Positions 39,929 to 48,891 of a stretch of 64,000 bases of DNA are shown one piece after another. Origin of the DNA: Rathayibacter oskolensis. Its GTDB lineage: Bacteria; Actinomycetota; Actinomycetes; Actinomycetales; Microbacteriaceae. The notes under the pieces were generated by a model. It ran no database searches. It was not told where the DNA came from and saw only the letters and a list, made by a program, of their open reading frames with translations. Both the position numbers and the translations under genes were made by a program. Location of the stretch: positions 1,116,001-1,180,000 of the forward strand of contig NZ_FXBM01000001.1 in assembly GCF_900177245.1 (NCBI RefSeq), in the 5' to 3' direction. Positions within the stretch are counted from its first letter, which is position 1; each line of letters opens with the position of its first letter.

Positions 39929-40759
39929 GTGATCGAATTCCGCGGAGTGAGCAAGCAGTACACGGACGGCACCCGCGCGGTGGACGACTTCTCGCTGGTC
40001 CTGCCGTCACGGCAGACGACGGTGTTCGTCGGCTCGTCCGGCTGCGGCAAGACCACGATCCTCCGGATGATCAACCGGATGATCGAGCCCACGGGCGGCA
40101 CCATCGAGATCGACGGCGAGGACATTTCGAAGCTGCCCGCGGTCTCGCTCCGCCGCCGTATCGGCTACGTCATGCAGAACTCCGGGCTCCTTCCGCACCG
40201 GCGCGTCATCGACAACATCGCCACCGTGCCGCGGCTGAACGGCGTCGCCAAGAAGCCCGCCCATGACCGGGCGCTCCAGCTGATGGACACGGTCGGCCTC
40301 GACCGCTCGCTCGCCACGCGGTACCCGAGTCAGCTGTCCGGCGGGCAGCAGCAGAGGGTGGGAGTCGCGCGGGGGCTCGCCGTCGACCCGAACATCCTGC
40401 TGATGGACGAGCCGTTCGGCGCCGTCGACCCTCTCGTCCGCGCCGATCTGCAGCGCGAGACGCTGCGCCTGCAGCGCGAGCTCGACAAGACCGTCGTCTT
40501 CGTCACCCACGACATCGACGAGGCGTTCCTGCTCGGCGACCAGGTCGTGATCCTCGAGAAGGGCGGCCGGATCGCGCAGAAGGGATCGCCGTCGCAGATC
40601 CTCGCCGCCCCGGCGAGCGACTTCGTCGCGGGCTTCATCGGAGCGGACCGCGGCAAGCGCTCCCTCCGGATCGAGGAGCGCGACGGGGCGCGGATCGTCG
40701 TCGACGCCGACGGTCGGCCGACCGGAGTGCTGCGCGCGCAGGACGGCGGCGACGCGTGA
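39929..40759 (+). CDS. ABC importer ATPase, OpuC/ProV-type (glycine betaine/choline-like)
   Basis: 276 residues. Walker A GSSGCGKTTILRM (about 34-46), Q-loop YVMQNSGLLPHR (about 84-95), signature LSGGQQQRVGVARGL (about 134-148), Walker B ILLMDEPFGAVDPL (about 156-169) and H-loop VFVTHDIDEA. MQNSGLLPH and DEPFGAVDPL are typical of osmoprotectant importers. A short C-terminal domain (about 235-276) is too small for the two CBS modules that sense ionic strength in OpuA. First gene of a four-gene operon; the next start overlaps its stop (GTGA). Confidence 0.92.
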   Translation: MIEFRGVSKQYTDGTRAVDDFSLVLPSRQTTVFVGSSGCGKTTILRMINRMIEPTGGTIEIDGEDISKLPAVSLRRRIGYVMQNSGLLPHRRVIDNIATVPRLNGVAKKPAHDRALQLMDTVGLDRSLATRYPSQLSGGQQQRVGVARGLAVDPNILLMDEPFGAVDPLVRADLQRETLRLQRELDKTVVFVTHDIDEAFLLGDQVVILEKGGRIAQKGSPSQILAAPASDFVAGFIGADRGKRSLRIEERDGARIVVDADGRPTGVLRAQDGGDA

Positions 40760-41442
40760 ACTGGGTCGTCAACAACGTCGACTCCATCGTCACGAACCTC
40801 GTGGCGCACCTGTTCCTGTCGGTGCCTCCCATCATCCTGAGCTTCGTGATCTCCCTCCCGTTCGGCTGGTTCGCGAACCGCTACCGCTGGAGTCGCGGCA
40901 CCCTGCTGACCGGGCTCGGGGTGCTCTACGCGATCCCGTCCCTGGCGATGTTCATCCTGCTGCCCGTCGTCCTCGGCATCCCGCTGCGCTCGACGGCCAA
41001 CGTGATCATCGGACTCACCCTCTACGGCGTGGCCCTGATGGTGCGCACCAGCGCCGACGCGTTCTCGGCCGTCTCGGAGGACGTGACGCAGTCCGCGACG
41101 GCGATGGGCTACTCCGGGTGGGCGCGGTTCTGGCGCGTCGAGTTCCCGCTCGCAGGACCGGTGCTGCTGTCGGGGCTCCGCGTCGTGACGGTGAGCACGG
41201 TGAGCCTCGTGACGGTGGGCGCCGTGCTCGGCATCCAGAGTCTCGGCCTGCTCTTCACCGACGGCTTCCAGCGGGGGATCTCGGGCGAGATCATCACCGG
41301 CATCGTGCTGACCATCGCCCTGGCGCTCGCGCTGGACGCCCTCCTGGTGCTGCTCGGCCGCCTCCTGATGCCCTGGGCCGCCGTCGACCGGCCACGCGCC
41401 ACGCGTCGGACGGCGCGCGTCGAGAAGGCGGTGACGACGTGA
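40756..41442 (+). CDS. ABC importer permease 1, OpuC-type
   Basis: 228 residues with about five membrane helices. The ATPase-coupling EAA region reads MGYSGWARFWRVEFPLAGPVLLSGLRV (parts at about 115-140). The protein belongs to the BPD_transp_1 fold of quaternary-amine importers. Start GTG overlaps the ATPase stop, and its stop overlaps the next permease start, so the subunits are translationally coupled in equal amounts. Confidence 0.9.
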   Translation: MNWVVNNVDSIVTNLVAHLFLSVPPIILSFVISLPFGWFANRYRWSRGTLLTGLGVLYAIPSLAMFILLPVVLGIPLRSTANVIIGLTLYGVALMVRTSADAFSAVSEDVTQSATAMGYSGWARFWRVEFPLAGPVLLSGLRVVTVSTVSLVTVGAVLGIQSLGLLFTDGFQRGISGEIITGIVLTIALALALDALLVLLGRLLMPWAAVDRPRATRRTARVEKAVTT

Positions 41443-42194
41443 ACCTGATCCTGGAGGCGTTCGCCTGGATCGGCGATCCGGCGCACTGGACCGGCCTCGA
41501 GGGGATCCCGACCCGCGTCGCCCAGCACCTCGGCATCAGCCTGCTCGTGCTCGTCCTCGCGTCCGCGATCGCGATCCCCCTCGGCTACCTGATCGGGCAC
41601 ACGGGGCGTGGCAAGGGCATCGCCGTGCCCGTCGCCGGCGGGCTGCGCGCGCTGCCGACGCTCGGCGTGCTCGTGCTGGCGGCGATGAGCCTCGGGCTGG
41701 GTCTCGGCGCTCCGCTGATCGCGCTGGTGATCCTGGCGATCCCCTCGGTGCTCGCGGGCGCCTACTCCGGCCTCGAGGCGGTCGACCGGAGGACCGTCGA
41801 CGCCGCGCGCTCCGTGGGCATGACGGAGTGGCAGATCCTCGCGAAGGTCGAGATCCCGCTCGGGCTGCCCCTGCTGCTCGGAGGGCTGCGCGTCGCCGCC
41901 CTCCAGATCATCGCGACGGCGACCCTCGCGGACTACATCGGCGCCGGCGGTCTCGGGCGCTACATCTTCCAGGGCGTGAAGGCGGGGGACTACCCCCAGA
42001 TGCTGGCCGGGTCGATCATCGTCATCGTGCTCACGCTGCTCAGCGAGGTGCTGTTCGCCGTGCTGCAGTGGGTCGCCGTGCCGCGCGGCGTAGTGCTCGG
42101 TCTCGGGCGCGTCTCCTCCGGGCGCTCAGGTTTCCGCTCGTCGTCGCCCCGACGACGCGCGGTGGTGGGAATCCCCATCGACGAAGGGAAATAG
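41439..42194 (+). CDS. ABC importer permease 2, OpuC-type
   Basis: 251 residues with five to six membrane helices. The EAA loop is ARSVGMTEWQILAKVEIPLGLPLLLGGL (parts at about 127-153), and YIGAGGLGRYIFQG is a hallmark of these permeases. It resembles permease 1 and the two probably form a heterodimer. An Arg/Ser-rich cytosolic tail follows the last helix. The binding-protein gene starts three bases after its stop. Confidence 0.9.
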   Translation: MNLILEAFAWIGDPAHWTGLEGIPTRVAQHLGISLLVLVLASAIAIPLGYLIGHTGRGKGIAVPVAGGLRALPTLGVLVLAAMSLGLGLGAPLIALVILAIPSVLAGAYSGLEAVDRRTVDAARSVGMTEWQILAKVEIPLGLPLLLGGLRVAALQIIATATLADYIGAGGLGRYIFQGVKAGDYPQMLAGSIIVIVLTLLSEVLFAVLQWVAVPRGVVLGLGRVSSGRSGFRSSSPRRRAVVGIPIDEGK

Positions 42195-42196
42195 CA

Positions 42197-43129
42197 ATGC
42201 TCACAGCAACCAAGAAGGGCCGTGTCGCGCTCAGCGCACTCGCGGTCGGTGCCGTCGTGGCGCTGGCAGGGTGTTCCTCCAGCGATCCGCTCGACGAGGG
42301 ATCGGGTTCCGGCTCCTCCGAGGGCGGCGAGACCATCGTCGTCGGCTCGCAGGACTACTACTCGAACGAGATCATCGCCGAGATCTACGCTCAGGCGCTC
42401 GAGAACGACGGCTTCACCGTCGAGCGCGACCTGCGCATCGGCCAGCGCGAGATCTACCTCCCCGAGATCGAGAGCGGCTCGATCGACGTCTTCCCGGAGT
42501 ACGACGGCAGCCTCCTCCAGGCGCTCGAGCCCGACACGACGGCGACCACGGCCGACGACGTCTACTCGGCACTGACGGAGGCGCTGCCCGACGGCCTGCG
42601 CGCCCTCGACGCGGCCGACGCGAGCGACCAGAACTCGTACACGGTCACGCAGGCCTTCGCCGACGAGTGGAGCCTCACCGACATCGCGTCGCTCGCCGAC
42701 GTCACCACCCCGATCGTGCTCGGCGGCAACTCCGAGCTGCAGACGCGCCCCTACGGCCCGGACGCCCTGCAGGAGAAGTACGGCATCACCACGACGTTCC
42801 AGGCGATCGAGGACAGCGGCGGATCGACGACCGTCAACGCCCTGACCAGCAACCAGATCCAGCTGGCCAACATCTACACGGCCGACCCCAACATCCAGTC
42901 GAACGATCTCGTCGCCCTCGAGGATCCCGACGGCCTGTTCGTCGCCGACAACGTCGTGCCGATCGTCTCCGACAAGGTGACCGACGACGCCGCGGAGGTG
43001 CTCAACGAGGTCAGCGCGAAGCTGACCGCGGAGGACCTCGTCTCGCTCAACTCCGAGAGTGTGAACGAGCAGAAGTCGGCCGCGGCGATCGCGACCGAGT
43101 GGCTGACCTCGGCGGGCCTCCTCAGCTGA
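42197..43129 (+). CDS. Osmoprotectant-type substrate-binding lipoprotein
   Basis: 310 residues. The signal peptide ends in a lipobox VALAGC with Cys26, followed by an acidic Ser/Gly linker. The mature OpuAC-like domain has IVVGSQDYYSNEIIAEIYAQ (in parts, about 46-65) and PEYDGSLLQAL. Related proteins bind glycine betaine, choline, carnitine or ergothioneine through an aromatic cage; I cannot identify the ligand. Shine-Dalgarno GAAGGGAA precedes the ATG. A bidirectional terminator follows. Confidence 0.9.
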   Translation: MLTATKKGRVALSALAVGAVVALAGCSSSDPLDEGSGSGSSEGGETIVVGSQDYYSNEIIAEIYAQALENDGFTVERDLRIGQREIYLPEIESGSIDVFPEYDGSLLQALEPDTTATTADDVYSALTEALPDGLRALDAADASDQNSYTVTQAFADEWSLTDIASLADVTTPIVLGGNSELQTRPYGPDALQEKYGITTTFQAIEDSGGSTTVNALTSNQIQLANIYTADPNIQSNDLVALEDPDGLFVADNVVPIVSDKVTDDAAEVLNEVSAKLTAEDLVSLNSESVNEQKSAAAIATEWLTSAGLLS

Positions 43130-43146
43130 GCCCGGCCGCAGCACCC

Positions 43147-43180
43147 GGAGGCGCGTCACTCATCGAGGTGACGCGCCTCC
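43147..43180. terminator. Bidirectional terminator between importer operon and dedA
   Basis: A perfect 13-bp stem GGAGGCGCGTCAC / GTGACGCGCCTCC with loop TCATCGAG. It overlaps the last codons and stop of dedA. Confidence 0.75.
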
Positions 43181-43794
43181 GCTCGTGAGACGAGCTTCTT
43201 GCCGGCGAGCACGAGGAGTGCGAACACGACGATGACGGCGACGAAGAGGTAGCCGGCGTAGTGCAGGCTGTCGGACAGCTCGCGGTAGCCGCCGGCGGCC
43301 GCGGCACCGACTCCCACGTAGGCGAACGACCAGAGGATGCACGCCGGAGTCGTCCAGGCGATGAAGGTGCGGTAGCGCATCCCGCTCATCCCGACGGTCA
43401 GCGGGATGAGCGAGTGCAGCACGGGGAGGAACCGCGAGAGGAACACCGCGATCCCGCCGCGGCGGGCGAGGTAGCGCTCGGCGCGCAGCCAGTTCTTCTC
43501 GCCCAGGCGGCGGCCGAGGCGGGAGGCGCGGATGCGCGGTCCGAACCACCTGCCGAGATAGAACCCGACGGACTCGCCGCAGAGCGCTCCGACGATGACG
43601 GTGACCGCCAGCGCCACGAACTGCAGCGGAGTCGTCACGCCGGTCGCACTGACGATGACGACCGTGTCACCCGGCACTATGAGACCGGCGAGGATCGTCG
43701 TCTCGAAGAAGATGGCGAGGCCCGCCAGGAGCGTCCGCCAGACAGGCGGGACTCCGACGACGAAGTCGAGGATCCCGGTCAGCGCGTCGTTCAC
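43156..43794 (-). CDS. DedA-family membrane protein
   Basis: 212 residues, about five membrane segments. Family motifs: FFETTILAGLIVPGDTVV (Glu and Gly-Asp, about 24-41), GESVGFYLGRWFGPRI (about 66-81) and FLSRFLPVLHSLIPLTVGMSGM (in parts, about 112-133). DedA proteins are now viewed as lipid scramblases or flippases that recycle undecaprenyl phosphate or phospholipids. GTG 43794 follows the TetR stop by ten bases, with a weak GAGG upstream, so the two genes form an operon and dedA is probably under that regulator. Confidence 0.9.
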   Translation of the reverse strand: MNDALTGILDFVVGVPPVWRTLLAGLAIFFETTILAGLIVPGDTVVIVSATGVTTPLQFVALAVTVIVGALCGESVGFYLGRWFGPRIRASRLGRRLGEKNWLRAERYLARRGGIAVFLSRFLPVLHSLIPLTVGMSGMRYRTFIAWTTPACILWSFAYVGVGAAAAGGYRELSDSLHYAGYLFVAVIVVFALLVLAGKKLVSRAEARHLDE

Positions 43795-43804
43795 GGCGGA
43801 TGCC

Positions 43805-44389
43805 TCAGCGGACGCGCTTGAGGAGCGCCCAGAACGTCTCGACGATCGAGCCCATCTCGACCGCATCGTCGAGGAGCCACTGGATCTGCAGCCCGTCGGA
43901 CAGGGCGATGATCATCCGCGCGGTGGTCTCCGGGTCGATGTCCTCCGCGATCAGACCCTCGCGCTGATCGTCGCGGACGCGTGCGGCGAGCACGTCGGCG
44001 ACGGTCCGGTAGCGCTCGACGAAGAACGGGTGGGCCGGATGCGCCTCGTCGGTCCCCTCCGCGGAGAGCGTCGCGTAGAGGTGGACGAGACCCGGTACGT
44101 CGCTGTTGTGGCGGATCAGCCGCACGAGCTCCTCGATCGCCCGATCGCCCGTCTGGTCGATGTCGTAGTTCGCGCGGTCGGTCTCGTCGCGCTTGCGGAG
44201 GACCTCGGCGAAGAGCTCCTCCTTCGAGTCGAAGTAGTGGAGCAGCCCGGCCTGCGTCAGGCCGACCGCTTCGGAGATCTCGCGCAGCGAGGTCCTGCGG
44301 TACCCCTGCCGGGAGAACACCTCGAGTGCGGTCTGGAGGATCTCCTCGCGCTTGGCGACCCCTTTGGCGTAGCTCCCCTTGCTCGGCAT
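43805..44389 (-). CDS. TetR-family regulator, operon partner of dedA
   Basis: 194 residues. The N-terminal helix-turn-helix (about 12-58: REEILQTALEVFSRQGYRRTS then LREISEAVGLTQAGLLHYF) is intact. The C-terminal domain ends with MIIALSDGLQIQWLLDD, typical of BetI/AcrR-like regulators. It probably represses its own leaderless promoter (TACGAT, six bases, ATG) and thus dedA; no palindrome is obvious at that promoter, though TCGATCGTACG nearby is partly symmetric. Confidence 0.88.
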   Translation of the reverse strand: MPSKGSYAKGVAKREEILQTALEVFSRQGYRRTSLREISEAVGLTQAGLLHYFDSKEELFAEVLRKRDETDRANYDIDQTGDRAIEELVRLIRHNSDVPGLVHLYATLSAEGTDEAHPAHPFFVERYRTVADVLAARVRDDQREGLIAEDIDPETTARMIIALSDGLQIQWLLDDAVEMGSIVETFWALLKRVR

Positions 44390-44395
44390 GCGTCG

Positions 44396-44401
44396 ATCGT
44401 A
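44396..44401 (-). promoter_or_regulatory. Leaderless -10 (TACGAT) of the tetR-dedA operon
   Basis: Minus-strand TACGAT is followed by CGACGC and ATG. Confidence 0.55.
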
Positions 44402-44625
44402 CGTGGCCGCGAGCTAGGAGCGGACCGGGGCGGGAGACGGGACCGCGACGCGGGACGGATTCCCAGGCCACCCCCGACGCACGTCGCTCACTGAGAATCC
44501 ACTGTGCATACCGCCGCGAAGGTCTCAGAATCCGGACGGTCGCCGATGGCTCGGCGTCGAGAGGATCGTCGACGCGCCTCCGCCGCCGCGCAGCCCTGCT
44601 CGGGCGCTGCGGCGCGCCCGGGTCC

Positions 44626-44658
44626 CTCGACGTCGAGACGGACTGTCTCGACGTCGAG
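44626..44658. promoter_or_regulatory. Twin 12-bp palindromes, candidate operator of cydABDC
   Basis: CTCGACGTCGAG occurs at 44626-44637 and 44647-44658, exactly 21 bp apart (two helical turns), and the pair also forms a 14-bp inverted repeat (CTCGACGTCGAGAC / GTCTCGACGTCGAG) around GGACT. The site is about 130-165 bases upstream of the cydA start. I recognise no regulator for it; it does not look like a Rex site. Confidence 0.65.
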
Positions 44659-44789
44659 CGAGTCGCTGCCGGCAGGGGTCCTGAGGCGCTCGGCACGCCC
44701 CCCTCGAAGGGTGTCGCGGCGAGGTCGTCGATGACCGCACATCCGCCCCAGTGCTGGGATCGGAGGCCTTCCCGCCCCTCGCGCAGACC

Positions 44790-44795
44790 TATGCT
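44790..44795 (+). promoter_or_regulatory. Leaderless -10 (TATGCT) of cydA
   Basis: TATGCT ends seven bases before GTG 44803 and contains the alternative ATG 44791, so the GTG is the more likely start. Confidence 0.55.
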
Positions 44796-44802
44796 CGGGG
44801 CC

Positions 44803-46212
44803 GTGAACGAACTCCTGGATCCGCTCCTGCTGTCGAGGTGGCAGTTCGGTCTGACGACGATCTACCACTTCCTCTTCGTGCCCCTGACGATCGGCATGGC
44901 ACTCACTGTCGCGATCTTCCAGAGCGCCTGGGTGCGCACAGGGAAGGTCCACTATCTGCAGCTCACGAAGTTCTTCGGGAAGCTCTTCCTGATCAACTTC
45001 GCGATGGGAGTCGTGACCGGCATCGTCCAGGAGTTCCAGTTCGGGATGAACTGGAGCGACTACTCGCGCTTCGTCGGCGACGTCTTCGGCGCCCCGCTGG
45101 CCTTCGAGGGCCTGCTCGCCTTCTTCCTCGAGGCGACGTTCATCGGCCTCTGGATCTTCGGCTGGGACAAGCTCCCCGAGAAGGTGCACCTCGCCACGAT
45201 CTGGCTGACGACCCTCGGCACCACGCTCTCGGCCTACTTCATCATCGCCGCGAACGCGTTCATGCAGAATCCGGTCGGCTTCGAGATCAACGAGGCCAAG
45301 GGTCGCGCCGAGCTCACCGACATCTGGGCCCTGCTCACGAACAAGGTCGCCCTCGCCGCGTTCCCGCACACGATCTTCGCGTGCTTCATGGTCTCGGCCG
45401 CGGTCATCATCAGCGTCGCCGCCTACCACCTCTCGCGCAACCAGCACCTCGAGACCATGCGTCCGGCGCTGAAGTTCGGCGCCTGGATGATGATCGTCAG
45501 CGGCGGACTGACCCTGTTCACCGGCGACTCGCTCGGCCTCGCGATGGTCGACACCCAGCCGATGAAGATGGCTGCAGCGGAGGCGCTCTACACGACGTCG
45601 ACGGGCGCCGACGCCTCGTTCTCGATCTTCACCTGGGGCACGCCCGACGGCTCGAGCGAGCTGTTCTCGATCCGCATCCCCTACCTGCTGTCGTTCCTGT
45701 CGACACACACCTTCACCGGCACCGTCGAGGGCATCAACGACCTGCAGGCCCAGTACACGCAGGTCTACGGTCCCGGCGACTACACGCCCATCATCTGGAT
45801 CACCTACTGGTCGTTCCGCTGGATGATGGCGCTCGGCGTGCTGGCGATCGGCGTCGCTGCGGCCGGCCTGTTCTTCACCCGCAAGGGCCGCGAGCCGAAG
45901 CGCTGGATGTGGAAGGTCGCGATCTGGGCCGCTCCGCTGCCGCTGCTGGCGATGATCGTCGGCTGGGTGTTCACCGAGATGGGCCGCCAGCCCTGGCTCG
46001 TCTTCGGGCTGCTCCGGACGGAGGACGGGGTCTCGCCCGGCGTGAGCGGTCTCGAGGTGCTGATCTCGCTGGTCGCGTTCACCCTGATCTACGGCACCCT
46101 CGCGGTCGTCGAGTTCCGGCTCATCCTGAAGGCTGCGCAGGCCGGACCCGACGACGCCCCCGAGATCGACGAGGAGAGCGGTCGCCCGCAGCTCGTCGGC
46201 ACTGTCTACTGA
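44803..46212 (+). CDS. cydA: Cytochrome bd ubiquinol/menaquinol oxidase subunit I
   Basis: Haem-bearing subunit of the bd oxidase, which reduces O2 with high affinity without pumping protons. 469 residues and about nine helices. The haem b595 ligand is His22 in TTIYHFLFV; the b558 ligands are His in AFPHTIFACFMV (about 185) and Met in TEMGRQPW (about 390). GWRQPW-type Q-loop end is present and the Q-loop is short. GTG 44803 is chosen from the -10 position. First gene of cydABDC; controlled perhaps through the twin palindrome upstream. Confidence 0.96.
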   Translation: MNELLDPLLLSRWQFGLTTIYHFLFVPLTIGMALTVAIFQSAWVRTGKVHYLQLTKFFGKLFLINFAMGVVTGIVQEFQFGMNWSDYSRFVGDVFGAPLAFEGLLAFFLEATFIGLWIFGWDKLPEKVHLATIWLTTLGTTLSAYFIIAANAFMQNPVGFEINEAKGRAELTDIWALLTNKVALAAFPHTIFACFMVSAAVIISVAAYHLSRNQHLETMRPALKFGAWMMIVSGGLTLFTGDSLGLAMVDTQPMKMAAAEALYTTSTGADASFSIFTWGTPDGSSELFSIRIPYLLSFLSTHTFTGTVEGINDLQAQYTQVYGPGDYTPIIWITYWSFRWMMALGVLAIGVAAAGLFFTRKGREPKRWMWKVAIWAAPLPLLAMIVGWVFTEMGRQPWLVFGLLRTEDGVSPGVSGLEVLISLVAFTLIYGTLAVVEFRLILKAAQAGPDDAPEIDEESGRPQLVGTVY

Positions 46213-46225
46213 GGAGGGGCCCGAC

Positions 46226-47248
46226 ATGGATCTCGCGCTGAATCTCGATCTGGCCACGCTCTGGTTCTGGATCGTCGCCGTGTTCTTCATCGGCTACTTC
46301 GTGCTCGACGGCTTCGACTTCGGAGTCGGGATGTCGCTGCCGTTCCTCGGCAGGGACGACACCGACCGCCGGGTGCTCATCAACACGATCGGCCCGGTCT
46401 GGGATCTCAACGAGACCTGGGTCATCGTCGCGGGAGCCGCGCTGTTCGCAGCGTTCCCGGAGTGGTACGCGACGCTGTTCAGCGGCTTCTACCTGCCGCT
46501 GCTGGTGATCCTCCTGGCGCTGATCGCCCGGGGAGTGTCGTTCGAGTACCGGCACCAGCGGCCGGAGGCGGCGTGGAGGAAGCGGTTCGACACGATGATC
46601 GTCGTCGGCTCGGCGCTTCCGGCCTTCCTCTGGGGCGTCGCCTTCGCGAACATCGTGCAGGGCGTGCCGCTCGACGCCGATCACAACTACATCGGCACCG
46701 TGTTCGACCTGCTCAACCCCTACGCGCTGCTCGGCGGGGCCACGACGCTGCTCCTCTTCTTCACCCACGGCGTGGTCTTCGTGTCGTTGAAGACGGACGG
46801 GGAGATCCGCGGGCGGGCGCGGAGGCTCGCTGCTCGCGCCGGGCTCCTGGCCGTCGCGGTCGCCGGGGTCTTCCTCGCGTGGACGAATCTGGCGAACGGC
46901 ACGCCCGCCTCCTGGGCGCTCTCGATCGCGGCGGCGGCGGCCCTCGTGCTCGCCTGGATCGCCGTCGTCAGCGGCCGTGAGGGCCGCGCCTTCGCCCTGC
47001 TCGCGGTCACCATCGCACTCGCGGTGCTCACCCTCTTCACGACGCTGTTCCCCGCGGTCATGCCGGCCTCGAACGACGTCGCCAACAGCCTCACGATCGA
47101 GAACGCCTCGAGCACGCCGTATACGCTGACCGTCATGAGCTGGACAGCGCTGGTGTTCGTGCCGCTCATCGTCGGCTACCAGGCCTGGACCTACTGGATC
47201 TTCCGCAAGCGCATCACCCGGACCCACATCCCGGTCGACGCGCACTGA
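46226..47248 (+). CDS. cydB: Cytochrome bd oxidase subunit II
   Basis: 340 residues with eight membrane helices. The N-terminal YFVLDGFDFGVGMSLPFL (about 24-41) and INTIGPVWDLNETWVIVAGAALFAAFPEWYAT (in parts, about 52-83) are diagnostic. It is a structural partner of CydA. Shine-Dalgarno GAGGAGGGG lies about eight bases before the ATG. cydD begins 17 bases after the stop. Confidence 0.96.
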   Translation: MDLALNLDLATLWFWIVAVFFIGYFVLDGFDFGVGMSLPFLGRDDTDRRVLINTIGPVWDLNETWVIVAGAALFAAFPEWYATLFSGFYLPLLVILLALIARGVSFEYRHQRPEAAWRKRFDTMIVVGSALPAFLWGVAFANIVQGVPLDADHNYIGTVFDLLNPYALLGGATTLLLFFTHGVVFVSLKTDGEIRGRARRLAARAGLLAVAVAGVFLAWTNLANGTPASWALSIAAAAALVLAWIAVVSGREGRAFALLAVTIALAVLTLFTTLFPAVMPASNDVANSLTIENASSTPYTLTVMSWTALVFVPLIVGYQAWTYWIFRKRITRTHIPVDAH

Positions 47249-47265
47249 CGTCGACGCCCACCGAC

Positions 47266-48891
47266 GTGAAGCCCCTCGATCCGCGACTGCTCCGCTACGC
47301 CCGCTCCGCGCGGCTGTTCCTGGCCCTGGGCGGCGCGCTGGCACTGGCGCGCACGCTCGCGATCGTCGCGTTCGCGTGGCTCGTCGCGCAGCTCGTGGCG
47401 GGGGCGATCGCGGGGCGCGGGGCGGCGGAGCTCGCTCCGCTCCTGGCCGCGCTGCTCGCCGTCGTCGCGGCCCGCGCGGCGCTGGCGTGGGCGACCGAGG
47501 TCACCGCGGTCCGCGGGGGAGTCGGTGCGAAGGCCCAGTTGCGGCACGCGGTTCTGGAGGCGCTCGTCGCGCTCGGGCCGTCGGGTCGCGCCGCGGGCGG
47601 GTCGGGCGGTGCCGTGGCGCTGGTCGGCGGCGGGCTCGACGCCCTCGACGGCTACTTCGCGCGCTACCTGCCGCAGCTGATCGCGACCGCCGTCGCGACT
47701 CCGGTGCTGACCGTCGTCGTGTTCCTCGCGGATCCGCTGAGCGCCCTGTTCCTGATCGTGACTCTGCCGCTCATCCCCGTCTTCATGGTGCTGATCGGCT
47801 GGGCGACGCAGGCCGTGCAGAAGCGGCAGTGGGTGCGGCTGCAGGCGCTCGCCTCCGGATTCGTCGACACCGTCGGCGGGCTGGCGACGCTCAAGATCTT
47901 CGGTCGCGCCGAGCGGCAGTCGGCGCGGATCCGGGCGCTGACCGAGGAGTACCGGGTGCACACCATGAAGGTGCTGCGGGTCACCTTCGTGAGCGGGTTC
48001 GTGCTCGAGCTGGCCGGGTCGCTCTCGGTCGCGCTGGTGGCGGTCTCGATCGGGCTGCGGCTGGTCGACGGCTCCCTCGGCCTCGCGGTCGGGCTGTTCG
48101 TGCTCGTGCTCGCGCCCGACGTGTTCCTGCCGGTGCGCCAGGTCGGCGCCGAGTTCCACGCGGCGGCCGACGGGGTGCAGGCCGCGGGCGAGGCGTTCGC
48201 GATCATCGAGCGTGCCGCGGTGCTGCCCGCGTCGACTCCGCCACCGTCGGGAGCCGGACCCCTCGAGGTCCGTGCTCTCGCGGTCGACGACGGCGCCGGG
48301 CGGGTGCTCGCTCCGGTCGACGCCGTCTTCCCTCCCGGCTCGATCACCGCGATCGCCGGGCCGAGCGGAGCCGGCAAGTCGACCCTGCTCGCCGCCCTCG
48401 CCGGGTTCGTGCCGGCGTCCGGTGCGGTGACCCTCGGAGGCGCGGCAGTCCTCCCCGGCAGCCGTCGCGACTGGCTCGCGTGGTCGGGACAGCGCCCGGA
48501 CCTGCTGCCGGGCACGGTCGCCTCGAACGTCGGGCTCGGCGCCCGCTCTCCGGATCCGGCCCGCATCGCGCGGGCCCTCGCGCTCGCCGGTGCCGACGTC
48601 GACGCCGACCGGCGGGTCGACGCGGAGGGGACGGGTCTCTCGGGCGGGCAGAGCGCACGCGTGGCGGCGGCGCGCGCGATCCACCGAGTGCTCGAGCGGG
48701 GCTGCCGCGTCCTGGCGCTCGACGAGCCGACCGCCGCGCTCGATGCCGAGTCGGAGCGCGCCCTGCTCGCGGGCCTGCGCACCCTCGCCGACGGGGGAGT
48801 CATCGTGATCGTCGCGACCCACCGCCCGGCGACCCTCGCCGCGGCCGACGCGACGATCTCGCTCGAGCCCGTCGAGGCGGTGCTCCGATGA
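47266..48891 (+). CDS. cydD: CydD subunit of the thiol/haem ABC transporter CydDC
   Basis: 541-residue ABC half-transporter required to assemble cytochrome bd; CydDC has been linked to cysteine/glutathione export and haem binding. Six helices occupy about 15-300; the ATPase domain has Walker A GPSGAGKSTLLAAL (about 365-378), signature LSGGQSARVAAARAI and Walker B CRVLALDEPTAALDAES. Starts with GTG at 47266. The cydC ATG overlaps its stop (ATGA). Confidence 0.92.
   Translation: MKPLDPRLLRYARSARLFLALGGALALARTLAIVAFAWLVAQLVAGAIAGRGAAELAPLLAALLAVVAARAALAWATEVTAVRGGVGAKAQLRHAVLEALVALGPSGRAAGGSGGAVALVGGGLDALDGYFARYLPQLIATAVATPVLTVVVFLADPLSALFLIVTLPLIPVFMVLIGWATQAVQKRQWVRLQALASGFVDTVGGLATLKIFGRAERQSARIRALTEEYRVHTMKVLRVTFVSGFVLELAGSLSVALVAVSIGLRLVDGSLGLAVGLFVLVLAPDVFLPVRQVGAEFHAAADGVQAAGEAFAIIERAAVLPASTPPPSGAGPLEVRALAVDDGAGRVLAPVDAVFPPGSITAIAGPSGAGKSTLLAALAGFVPASGAVTLGGAAVLPGSRRDWLAWSGQRPDLLPGTVASNVGLGARSPDPARIARALALAGADVDADRRVDAEGTGLSGGQSARVAAARAIHRVLERGCRVLALDEPTAALDAESERALLAGLRTLADGGVIVIVATHRPATLAAADATISLEPVEAVLR

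Larger units (their letters stand above)
44402..44802 (+). other. Divergent 400-base regulatory region upstream of cydABDC
   Basis: No gene recognised. It contains the tetR promoter at its left end, a twin palindrome at 44626-44658 in the middle, and the cydA promoter at its right end. The stretch from about 44410 to 44620 shows nothing I can name. Confidence 0.6.

Noticed and set aside
44488-46290. 600-codon minus-strand frame over cydA
   Set aside because: Antisense shadow; charged low-complexity sequence, while the plus strand has all CydA haem ligands.
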